Source of the DNA: Bisporella sp. PMI_857
Lineage: Eukaryota > Ascomycota > Leotiomycetes > Helotiales > Helotiaceae
Reading direction: 5' to 3'
Length of the DNA stretch: 64,000 bases
Assembly: GCA_021307315.1 (NCBI GenBank)
Contig: JAJSPD010000067.1
Location: forward strand, 124,001-188,000
Shown here: positions 30,981 through 39,707 of the stretch, one piece after another
Layout of the letters: each line of letters opens with the position of its first letter
How positions within the stretch are numbered: the stretch's first letter is position 1
The notes under the pieces: model-generated
What the model saw: the letters and a program-made list of their open reading frames with translations, nothing else
The model's database searches: none
Told to the model about the DNA's origin: nothing
Made by a program: the position numbers and the translations under genes

Positions 30981-32234
30981 ATGCCAATGCCTTTATTCGC
31001 ACAAGGACCAAAACTAAGAACGACTTGTGATGCATGCACCAAGTCAAAGGTTAAATGCTCGCAAACGCGGCCTACTTGTGATCGTTGCGCAAAGAATTCG
31101 AATTCTTGCGTTTACGGCATATCTCAGCGTGCTGGAAGGACGCGAAAGCCCCAAAGTACACCACCAAAGATAGAGGCGCCTTCCTTAAACCGAATTAGCA
31201 CAACGAATATTGAATCATGGGAGCCAACTAGCACATATCGGGACTGGACGATGGATAATTCGGTGTACTCATATCAAGGATATTCTCAAGACTTCTCATC
31301 ACCCTTAGAATTTAGCAATCTGATTCCTATTCATCATGATAGTGCAGGGCCATTTTCGCCGCCTAAACTGGATATGTTGAGTACGTCTTCAGGAAACAGC
31401 ATGGAAATACAGAATTCCCGGGATGATTATTGCAACAAAGAACAGGATATTATAGAGCCGAAGTACGAACATCGAGCCTCCAAATGCAAATGCATATCAG
31501 ATATCGTCGCATGCCTTTCATCACATAACACACACGAAGCACACTTTCCAATAGATCATCGCTTAGGCCAAGGTCGTCAAGCGGCTGAGGTTTGCGATAG
31601 AGTTTTGAGGTGCCCATCAGACTGCCTTAAACATGAAAGCGGCATGCTTGCGCTTGCATTTCTCTTAGACAGGACAGTCAGCATTTATGGGCATGCGAAT
31701 GTTGAGTATCTTGAAGCGCTATCGAAGCACATGACCAATGTGGGAGGCGTGCAGCACACAAAAGGAAGTCCTGTCTTGTCGCAAAACAACAACTATAACG
31801 TTTTAGATGAGGAAATTCTTAATTCTAGCATTCAGTCAGAAGCATCAAGCCCTGAGGTTCTTAGAGGATCCCTAGAAACTGCCCTTATGCAACACAATGC
31901 GTTCATTAGTGCTTATCATTTGGACGACGAAGACGAAATTGAGCTAAAATTCGACATTGTACATCGCCATCTCGTTCGGTTAAGAACTTTGATTCAAGAC
32001 TTCTCAAGCGCCGTCCAGCCTCCCAAGAATACTATATCTATTCAAGAACACGGAGGATTGTTGATGAGCTCAGATTCAGATATGCTCGAAAAGTGTGTTG
32101 TAGATGTGCAGGTTTCCGCACATTCTGAGCTCGGCAAACTACTTAGTTGTAGATTTGCGAGTTTGTATCACAACTGGGAAAAGTTTTGTGAAAAGTGGAA
32201 TCTAGGAACTAGAACTGAGCATCGGAGTCTATAG
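30981..32234 (+). CDS. AflR-like Zn2Cys6 transcription factor
   Basis: A single-exon frame of 417 residues. The binuclear zinc cluster lies at about residues 15-45 with cysteine spacing CDACTKSKVKC...CDRCAKNSNSC, followed by YGISQRAGR, the linker form seen in AflR-type regulators of polyketide clusters. The C-terminal half has the weakly conserved AflR region (CISDIVACLSSH, CDRVLRCPSDC, LAFLLDR). Such proteins act in the nucleus as pathway-specific activators of secondary-metabolite genes. The frame is intact. No polyketide synthase lies in the window, so its targets are unknown; P450, transporter and MBOAT genes 11-23 kb away are candidates. The fold-back element ends 445 bp upstream and may affect its promoter. 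Confidence 0.85.
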   Translation: MPMPLFAQGPKLRTTCDACTKSKVKCSQTRPTCDRCAKNSNSCVYGISQRAGRTRKPQSTPPKIEAPSLNRISTTNIESWEPTSTYRDWTMDNSVYSYQGYSQDFSSPLEFSNLIPIHHDSAGPFSPPKLDMLSTSSGNSMEIQNSRDDYCNKEQDIIEPKYEHRASKCKCISDIVACLSSHNTHEAHFPIDHRLGQGRQAAEVCDRVLRCPSDCLKHESGMLALAFLLDRTVSIYGHANVEYLEALSKHMTNVGGVQHTKGSPVLSQNNNYNVLDEEILNSSIQSEASSPEVLRGSLETALMQHNAFISAYHLDDEDEIELKFDIVHRHLVRLRTLIQDFSSAVQPPKNTISIQEHGGLLMSSDSDMLEKCVVDVQVSAHSELGKLLSCRFASLYHNWEKFCEKWNLGTRTEHRSL

Positions 32235-32408
32235 AAAGGGACTGAGTTGTGGTTGGACTTTTGTAGTAGAAATTTGCAAGATAAACCTACGTGGCTGTTA
32301 ATTCAATGGCTGAGAGCCAGACATGAAACGAACAGCTGAACTCTCATTAGTTTTGTCGTTAGAGCTTTTAGGATCTCATTTATAGTGTCTGAACGCATGT
32401 AAATAGAA

Positions 32409-32465
32409 TCACGTGAACGCGAAGTTGTGGGTCCTTTCAGGACCTACAACCTCGCGATACCGTAG
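32409..32465. repeat. Hairpin MITE related to the 24.5-kb insertion
   Basis: Arms CGCGAAGTTGTGGGTCCT (32418-32435) and AGGACCTACAACCTCGCG (32439-32456) pair with two mismatches around a 3-base loop. Outside lie ATCACGTG and CCGTAGCTTAGAAC, the same borders as the 53-bp MITE at 24545-24597. Confidence 0.7.
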
Positions 32466-33013
32466 CTTAGAACAATGAATCAACGAAGGATAGGAATGGG
32501 AAGGTGATTGAAGATGATGATGTAAGGGATCGTGAGGTTTGGGGCATGAAGAATGGGGAGGATATACTTTTCGCAAAGCAAGCAAGCATAAATGGAGGCG
32601 GGAATTGGGATGAGAGGATGGAACATGTTGGGTGAGCTGGTTGACTGCGCATATGTGATTTTTTCTTTGTCGAGTTATGATAAGTTGCAGGTTTGGGTTC
32701 AGTTTGGCTGTGTTAATACTTACTAGTGTGAGAAGAGGAAGGGGATTGTGAAGTGACTTCAATGCTAATTGATAGGGGCTCGGAGATATATAGGCATTCT
32801 TCTTATTCACGGTCTTCACTACTTGCGGATTTTGTCACTTTTTACTGGTTGAAATTGATTAGTCTTCTATGAAAGTGCTGAGTGGTTGATATGGTATGAC
32901 CAGTCAACACATGCAGAAGTAAAAGAAGCCTTTCCCTTCCCCTCCTTAGAGTCCATAAATGGGGCGGCCAGTTTTGGACTCAGAACTTTAGTTGCTACAG
33001 TACAGTATTTTGT
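32466..33013. other. No gene recognised
   Basis: A minus-strand frame (32409-32819) is proline/histidine/serine-rich low-complexity translation and not a convincing gene. Confidence 0.5.
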
Positions 33014-33862
33014 ATGGTTGCATTTTATGCGCATATCGATTGGAATCTAGCCGGAAACGAAACGGCCAATTACACCGAACAGCCATTTCTGGAGGGGCCA
33101 TTTCTGGGGGGATCATTTCCTAGGGGTGCCATTTCTGGATGCTGCCCATTTTTGAAGCCCAATCACTACTACAACGACGGCAAAAAGGGTGGCCTATCTT
33201 TATCGACACCTGGGCTAGAGCTCACCACGTACAGTCGCCAGCCAATTCGACCCCCGCCTTCAACACCTCTGAAATTTACGGGATTATCACCTTCGAACAA
33301 CGAACCGGAAGGCACACTCAAAAACATACGATTCTTCAGAGACCTGCGCACAGAGGTCGGGACTTTCTCAAGCATCTGCCTACGATACGGCAAATATTTT
33401 CGATACAGCAGCCCCTTTAACGAGCACATCGTGGCCACCACAGGGCAACGCCAAGCAGTCCGAATACAATGCACAGCCCAAGGTACTCACCAACGACACC
33501 GCAGGGTCCAAGGCGGAGAGTACGGATTTCCACTGCAGGCTGCTGCATTTCAAGGCAATGAAGTGGTCGTCAAATTGCTGGTTGAGAGAGGCGCTAAAGT
33601 TAACGCACAAGGTGGAAAATATGGTACTGCTCTACAGGCTGCAGCTTCTGTCGGGGAGATATCAATAGGGATGACAGTGAGGATGATGATGAAGAGGTGG
33701 GTGATGATGGGGATGATGATGGGGATGAAGGTAGAGACGATGATGCAGACGGTGTATTTTCTGAGGACTATGAAGATTATAAATGCCACGAGGGAAAGGT
33801 ATGTGATGAGTGTGAGAGGTGCGAGGAGTGTGACGGGTGGACTATATTTCCGAATCTGGTAA
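33014..33862 (+). pseudogene. Ankyrin-repeat fragment of an NLR-type gene
   Basis: The open frame of 282 residues is mostly unrecognised, but 33512-33660 encodes about one and a half ankyrin repeats of the fungal NLR type: GGEYGFPLQAAAF, VVVKLLVERGAKVNAQ, GGKYGTALQAAAS. After this the family-like frame changes; another frame downstream gives an acidic tail (DDDGDEGRDDDADG) and a cysteine-rich CHEGKVCDECERCEEC segment. NACHT and effector domains are absent. It is probably a relic; expression of the 282-residue frame cannot be excluded. Confidence 0.55.
33018..33141 (+). repeat. Direct repeat DR-1 with CCATTTCTGGAGG units
   Basis: Shares GAAACGAAAC.GCCAA.TACA and CACCGAACAGCCATTTC with 34070-34201, and then both contain three to four short units of the kind GCCATTTCTGGAGG. 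The two copies flank the ankyrin fragment. Confidence 0.65.
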
Positions 33863-34069
33863 TCCAGAAAAGAGCAAATGCCATATGTTGTCCGCACGCA
33901 TGTGTCTACCCAGTTATGAAATCTATCCTATAGGACCTCGATAACGCTGCAGGTGCCGGAGGCCTGCTGACACTTGATGGTCGAATCAATTCCGAGGACA
34001 CGGCTGTTTGGCGGAGTGGTTGGTGACACTTTGCATTGGATGCAAGGCAATTATAGTTGAGTAATTTTA

Positions 34070-34201
34070 AGTGGCTATATTTCATACGCACAAAAATGGA
34101 AACTGGCCAGAAACGAAACTGCCAACTACACCGAACAGCCATTTCCTTGGAGGAGCCATTTCTGGAGGCGTCACTTCTGGAGGCATCACTTCTGGAGGCG
34201 C
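34070..34201 (+). repeat. Direct repeat DR-2, partner of 33018-33141
   Basis: Same order of blocks as DR-1, with the units CCATTTCTGGAGGC, TCACTTCTGGAGGC (twice). A 69-residue frame crosses it with glycine-rich ISGG/TSGG repeats, which may be fortuitous. Confidence 0.65.
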
Positions 34202-34380
34202 ATTGCTAGAGCCAACTTCTTATGCAATTAAGGTGCGCAAGCATGCTGAACACCATGGCAACTTTTGGCTTCTGGTTTGAATTCCTTCCCATAAGCCGAT
34301 CTATCGGGGCCTGCGTCGATTCTCCTGCTCGGTACGTTCGGTCTTCATACTATGCCAATCTCATCAACAACCCCTAGGAT

Positions 34381-35704
34381 ATGGACATCATTCAGTGGTA
34401 TGCCGTGGCGCTTGCAGCAATTGCAGCCCTTTCAATTGTTTTCTACGTGGTGAGAATTTCAATCGGCTTTCTGCGTACGCGACGTACTAATTTCTTAAGC
34501 ATGTCTTTTATCCGCGGGTCCACAAGTATATAAGAGGTACTACTCGATATCATGCGCTCTTGATCCTTGCTCTCCTTGTGGGCAATGTTCTTTGCCTCAT
34601 GGGTGATCGTACAAAGATCGTGCAGCGAACGGGACTGTTATCTATAGTGAATCTCGTCCCTCTCGCTCTCGGAAGTCATATGAACTCCGTCGTCAGTTAC
34701 TGCGGACTTGGATACGAGGCTTACAATGCCATTCATCGTTGGGTGGGGCGGGTGGCCGTGGTCGAGGGAGTGATTATGTGATTCTTGCCGTGGTATCACA
34801 GAAGCCTAACCTAAATTCATCAACTCAAGTAGCGGCATTGGTGGTGAGTGTCTCCCCCGCTGAGGCGGGAACTACTTACGAAATGGACAGGCTGCTTCCG
34901 CGATGACCGCCATTCTAATCACCTCCTTTTCAATTGTGCGGCATCACTTTTATGAGATCTTCTTAAATATCCATCGAGTTCTGGCAGTGATTATAGTGAC
35001 TGCCATTTGGATCCATGTTCCGGGGAAGCTATTCAGCATACCAACGATATATCTCCTTGTTACATGTTCCGTCTGGGCATCTTTGAACCTTCTCCGGACG
35101 TGTCAAATGCTCTACCGGAACCTCCGCAATTAGAAATACTCATGCACAGTCTCCATTGAAACCCTATCGGATGCTTATCAGGTCCATGCTAAGATTTCGA
35201 GGCCTTGGAAGTACCGAGCGGGTCAATACGTATACCTCTGCGTCCCGAGAGCGAGCTATACGCTTTCTTTCAGTCGCATCCGTACATGGTCGCGTGGTGG
35301 TACCCGTATGATAAAGATCAGGATGTTGTCGTCTTCATCATTCAGCGACGGAAAGGATTCACGCAAAGTCTTGCCACTAGGAGCAACTCATCCCAATCCA
35401 CCGAATTGAGCGCCATTGTTGAGGAACCTTACGGCAAGGAGATCCATCTCGATGAGTACGGGACAGTCTTGTTATTTGCCACGGGTATTGGCATAGCTGG
35501 CCAGTTGCCTTACGTGAAGCAGCTTCTTGAGAAATGTCACAATTATGATGCAAAGGCAAGGAGGATCGCATTGTTCTGGCAGGTGGATTCTGAAGGTGGG
35601 CCCCAGTTGATTCCAGCAGAACCCTTGCTGACAACCACCCTGAAGAGCACTTGAAATGGGTGGGGCAATGGATGACTGACTTACTTGAGCAAGACTCTGA
35701 ATAT
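34381..35704 (+). pseudogene. Ferric-chelate reductase, second (inverted) copy, multiply broken
   Basis: This copy aligns along its whole length with 11671-12822 in opposite orientation. Breaks relative to that copy: a 4-bp deletion near 34478 (CGTACG repeat), a 1-bp deletion near 34776, a TGG-to-TAG change near 35134, and small deletions near 35262 and after 35600. It keeps sequence lost from the first copy: YVKQLLEKCHNYDAKARRIA and, in a shifted frame, HPEEHLKWVGQWMTDLLEQD, which ends at a GTAAGT donor at 35705. The next exon is replaced by TPR-encoding sequence. Upstream, at 34370-34371, it shows the single TA where pogo-1 sits in the other copy. Confidence 0.85.
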
Positions 35705-35816
35705 GTAAGTTTGATCAAAGCGACCGTCAGAGCATCCTTTTTGCTTGAACTTGACATAGTCCCGAACTTTATTGGTTTGCTTGCTCATGTACTGTATATT
35801 TTACCCCTGGACCTCC

Positions 35817-36600
35817 ATAGAGGCGTTGAGGGAGAAAGTGCTCGGCAAAGAGCATCCAGACACGCTGACGAGCATGAGCAACTTGGCGGGAGCGCTGAAG
35901 AGCCAAGGCAAGTACGAAAAGGCAGAGACGATGCACAGGCAGACGCTGGCGTTGATGGATAAAGTGCTCGGCAAAGAGCATCCGGACACGCTAACGAGCA
36001 TGAACAACCTGGCGGGAGTGATGAAGTGCCAAGGCAAGTACGAAGAGGCAGAGACGATGCACAGGCAGACGCTGGCGTTGATGGATAAAGTGCTCGGCAA
36101 AGAGCATCCAGACACTTTGTTGGGCGTATACTGTCTCGCACACTTCCTTGCAAAGCAAGGCCTCTATGTCGAAGCTGCCACTTTATATCAAAGGGCATGC
36201 GACGGTTACAGTTGTTGAACGGAGGTGCAGACAATAGGGTGGAGCTCAGTAGGCAGAAAAAACCATATTCATTGAAGAGAGCGGGAGGGGCCCGTTATAT
36301 AGTTAGACAAGAAGAGTACGAGATCAGCTGATGCGTCATATGACGCCATATTTCAACAACAGTAAGGTTCCCAGAGACGATCACCCAACTGCACGTGCAT
36401 GTCACCGACATTATCTGGAGATGCTTGAAAGAAAAGAGCGGGGTGGGCTCGTAGTAACAAGCGAGGCGCCACGTACTGTGCCAAGCAATAAGAAATCAGT
36501 AAGTGAAGACGGAAGTGGTAGTAGCTCGATGCACAAGAGGTCAAGACTATTACGTGGACTGGCCAAGCTCAGTATTAGAGCCTCGAAACATAACAAGTAA
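35817..36600 (+). pseudogene. TPR region of an NLR-type gene, split by a small LTR
   Basis: The frame encodes kinesin-light-chain-type TPR units of 42 residues: VLGKEHPDTLTSMNNLAGVM, KCQGKYEEAETMHRQTLALM. Two to three units are almost identical at DNA level. It continues to LYQRACDGYS, is interrupted by a 146-bp insertion (36213-36358), and resumes as KV...DDHPTARACHRHYLEMLERK, the usual last half-repeat of fungal NB-ARC/TPR proteins, ending at 36600. The nucleotide-binding domain is absent; leftward the sequence joins ferric reductase intron sequence. Confidence 0.8.
36213..36358. mobile_element. 146-bp solo LTR or TRIM-like insertion, TSD ACAGT
   Basis: Begins TGTTGAAC, ends ATTTCAACA, and is flanked by the exact 5-bp repeat ACAGT (36208-36212 and 36359-36363). 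Excising it with one ACAGT restores the TPR reading frame across the gap, which confirms the borders. Confidence 0.88.
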
Positions 36601-36920
36601 TTGATGCAATACACGTTTATATAAAACCATTAATTGGTCTTCTAGCTAGCCTTGTATACAGTGAGATATTGTTGGCTCTGAGCCTTTTATTCTTTCGAGT
36701 GTCGTCCATGTGCACGATGACGGAGGGTAAAAATAGGGACTTTACAGTAAAACCTCGATATAAGGATCATGTGATATAAGGATACCTTAAAAATATCCTT
36801 ATTCTGCCGATCCCCACCGCTTTTTGGTGCAAATTAAGGATAACCTCGAACCTCAGGATATCCTCAAGAATCTTGAGCCCCCAACCCCCTGTCCCTACCT
36901 AATTATCCTTATATCTCAAA

Positions 36921-38367
36921 ATGGTGCCAAAAAGACAAGCTATTTCGGATGCGCAAAGGCGCAATATTCGTCGTCGTCGCGCTGAAACTGGAGAGACTCA
37001 GGCACAAACAATAGCTTGGTTTGCAGCACAACTAGGTGGTAGAACTTTTACTCAAGGCCAGATATCGACAGTTACTCTCTATATACGCATATCTGGATAG
37101 CGACGATCGAAAGGATAGCAAGCTTAACTCCAGACGACACTACCAAGGCGATTATCCTGATCTCGAAGACGCTTTATATCATTAGCATATGCAAATGGAG
37201 AAAAAGAAGGCTATTCTGTTCAAATAGAGGAAGAAAGTCACGTGGCCTTCAGAGAGTATAGGGCAAACAAGTATCAATTGCTGAAGGTTGTAGAATCTAA
37301 ACTACAGGAGAGAATCCCTCTACTTATAGAGGTGTGATACTCACATGTCATCCTACTGATACCTACTGTTGCCTACTGGTGCCTACTGGTGCCTACAATA
37401 GACTAGGTATGATCCTTAGACCTAACCTATTCAACATATCCTTACGGGTGATATATTAAAGGCAAAGGCACACGAGATTTGGACACAACTACCTCAATAC
37501 TGTGAATTACAAGAGCCCAAATGGTCGAATGGATGGCTTGATAACTTCAAGAAGAGACACAATATCAAGCTTTATGGCGAAGCTGCTTCTGCAGATATCT
37601 CTAATCCTGACATAGTCAAGCAAATAGAGGATTTAAGGGCTGAATGTGAGAACTACGCCTTGAAAGATCGATTTAATATGGACGAAACAGCCCTTTTCTG
37701 GAAGCTACAACCTGATCGTTCTCTTGCAACACAGCAGACAAAGGGAGGAAAGAAAAGCAAGGACAGAATAACACTTGCTTTGTGTGCCAACGCTGACAGC
37801 TCAGAGAGGCTAGAACCTTGGATGATTGGCAGATCTAAGAACCCGCGTTGTCTTAAGAATATCAAGAACTGACCAAACCTCCGAATTGTTTATGAATATA
37901 ATAAGACGAAATGGATGACAGGGGAGATCTGCAAGCGTTTCTTACTGTGGTTTGATAATAAGATGCGTGGAAGGAAAGTAATCCTTCTACTTGACAACTT
38001 CTCAGGCCATGAGCTTGGTGTAGAAAAAGTAGGAGGTCTAGATAGTCTGCAAAATGTCAAGATTCGATGGCTACCACCAAATACAACCTCACACTGGCAA
38101 CCTCTCGATCAGGGTATAATCGCGTCCCTCAAGCTCCATTATCGACGACAATGGGTTCAATATATCCTGCAGCAGCTCACGAAAGGAAACGATCCAAATA
38201 AGACTGTAAACCTCCTTAAAGCGATAGGCTGGACTCGAGTTGCCTGGTACGATTGCGTTACTCCTAAGACAATACAACACTGTTTCATCAAGTCAACAAT
38301 AGTCCAAAAATCAGTCAATACAGAAGTCGAAATTGCAGCTGAAGACGCTACTAGTACCAACACCTAA
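36921..38367 (+). pseudogene. pogo-like transposase interrupted by solo LTR and stops
   Basis: The N-terminus (QRRNIRRRRAETGETQAQ) is close to pogo-2. The frame is lost near 37075 and at the LTR (37217-37436), and resumes as GDILKAKAHEIW, KWSNGWLDNFKKRH, the first Asp in FNMDETALFWK, a TGA after RCLKNIKN (37870-37872), the second Asp in LLLDNFSGHELG, and QPLDQGIIASLK. It stops at 38367 before the tail, so no PCNA-type peptide remains. Confidence 0.87.
37217..37436. mobile_element. 220-bp solo LTR inside pogo-4
   Basis: Starts TGTTCAAATAG and ends CTATTCAACA, giving imperfect inverted ends. Flanks are TATTC (37212-37216) and TATCC (37437-37441), a 5-bp duplication with one difference. Comparison with the pogo-2 protein (KKKAIITGDILK) shows the insertion splits the ATT codon region. 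It contains a CCTACTG(G/T)TG short repeat near 37350-37395. Confidence 0.75.
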
Positions 38368-38399
38368 TATCTCAGCCATTTGAGCTTGAAGAGCCTCTT

Positions 38400-38536
38400 G
38401 ATCGGTTATGGCGTATTTTGACTAATCAGTGCGTATTCTGAAAGCTGTACGATTACGGCTTACCGTGCCGTATTATGCCGTACCATACCGTAATTTACGC
38501 TGTGGTATTATTACGGCCACACTACTGGCTACACTG
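38400..38536. mobile_element. Orphan hAT terminus
   Basis: Ends ACACTACTGGCTACACTG, identical to the hAT end at 1971-1988, and carries degenerate TACGGC/GCCGTA half sites. No hAT coding sequence is next to it. It separates pogo-4 from Tc1-like coding sequence. Confidence 0.75.
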
Positions 38537-38539
38537 AAC

Positions 38540-39475
38540 TTGGCCAAATACTGTTCGACAGATCTTGAAAGTGTATGGAAAGTCAAAAAGAGTCCCGCGC
38601 AAAAAGCCTTGGCTTCGGCTAGAGAATATAACAAAAAGACTTTCATGGACAAGAGCAGAAAAGAAGAAGAAAAGAAACTGGCGGACTGTATGCTGGTCAG
38701 ACTGTCGAATCAGGAACTATAGTTTGCCACTTACTCTCCTTACGCGGCTCCTAAGGGCTGAGTCGTCATCATTCGTAATGACTTACGCACTCCTCTTGCA
38801 TATAAGAAGAGCTTGCTTCCTGTATGTAGAAAACTTCAGAGATCAATCAATCGTTCATTGCATACTTTGTGAACTTCCTGAATCGATACAGACGAAGCTA
38901 CATTTTATGTCGGAGAATCAAATAATGTCTTTTACGTTACACGCGAGCCAAACGAAGAATGGCTAGGCAAGAATTTGAAGCCTACGTTTAAGAGTGGCCG
39001 GATGGCAGTCGGAGTGTGGACTTGTTTTTGTGGAGAAGAAATGGGGCTTCTTGTTATTCTTCCTCAAGGAGGAACTATGACTGCGAAGCGTTATATCGAC
39101 GTTCGAAAGAAGCATTTTATTCCATTCTACCAACGAGTGAGAGCAAAGTACGGGCCATCAGTTGTTATTCAAGAAGACAACACGCCATAGCACAAAGCAA
39201 AGACTGTTCGAGCTTTCTTGACTAAACAAAAAGTCAAAATCCTTTCGTGGCCGCCACAATCTCCAGATCTGACACCAATTGAAAATTTATGGAAGCAAAT
39301 CAAAGGAAGAATCGGGAATAGAAAGCACAGAGCAAAAAACGTAGCTGAAATGGAACAAGCGTTGCACGAAATATGGCCACAAATTATGCCGAAAAGTCTA
39401 CTTACTCTTTGTGATAGTATGCCGCGTCGATTAGATGCAGTAATTAAAAACAAGGGCGGTTCGACAAATTATTGA
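38540..39475 (+). pseudogene. Tc1-like transposase (DDE_3), truncated, two breaks
   Basis: Coding sequence begins abruptly at the hAT end with KSKRVPRKKPWL and runs to VCWSD (first catalytic Asp), where a 186-bp insertion (38703-38888) lies. It resumes as DEATFYVGESNNVF, then VIQEDNTP (second Asp) followed by a TAG at 39188-39190 where this family has Trp, then SPDLTPIENLWKQIKGR with the catalytic Glu, ending at 39475. The spacing fits DD34E. The N-terminal HTH and both termini are not identified. Confidence 0.8.
38703..38888. mobile_element. 186-bp insertion with 5-bp TSD CAGAC
   Basis: Inverted ends TGTCGAATCAGGAA / TTCCTGAATCGATA are flanked by CAGAC at 38698-38702 and 38889-38893. Removing it restores the Tc1 reading frame. 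It may be a small LTR or another short element; the class is uncertain. Confidence 0.75.
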
Positions 39476-39707
39476 ATAGGCTTTTAATTGATATATATAA
39501 TCAATAGAATGAATAAGTGGTTATGAAGTTATTGTGCTTTGAAACGAAGAGTATGAAAACTGCCACGTGACGAACACTTCCCGGAACCATTTGTACATAC
39601 TATATCTAGAGGTGCTTTAGCATCTATAACATTGTGCATCACTCGTTACTCATACATGCTTAGTCCCACGCCCCTGCAACGACGATCTACTCTTCTTATA
39701 TATGAAG

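Larger units (their letters stand above)
36745..38400 (+). mobile_element. pogo-4: pogo-like element, right end lost
   Basis: The left terminus starts CAGTAAAACCTCGATATAAG after TA (36743-36744) and has the second GATATAAGGAT motif 20 bp inside, as in pogo-2. The right terminus is replaced by the hAT end at 38400-38536. A solo LTR is inserted inside the coding region. Confidence 0.85.

Noticed and set aside
32409..32819. Minus-strand 136-residue ORF
   Set aside because: Low-complexity Pro/His/Ser translation overlapping a hairpin MITE, with no family likeness.
35785..36234. Minus-strand ORFs over the TPR units
   Set aside because: Their repetitive cysteine/serine pattern mirrors the 126-bp TPR repeat on the plus strand.
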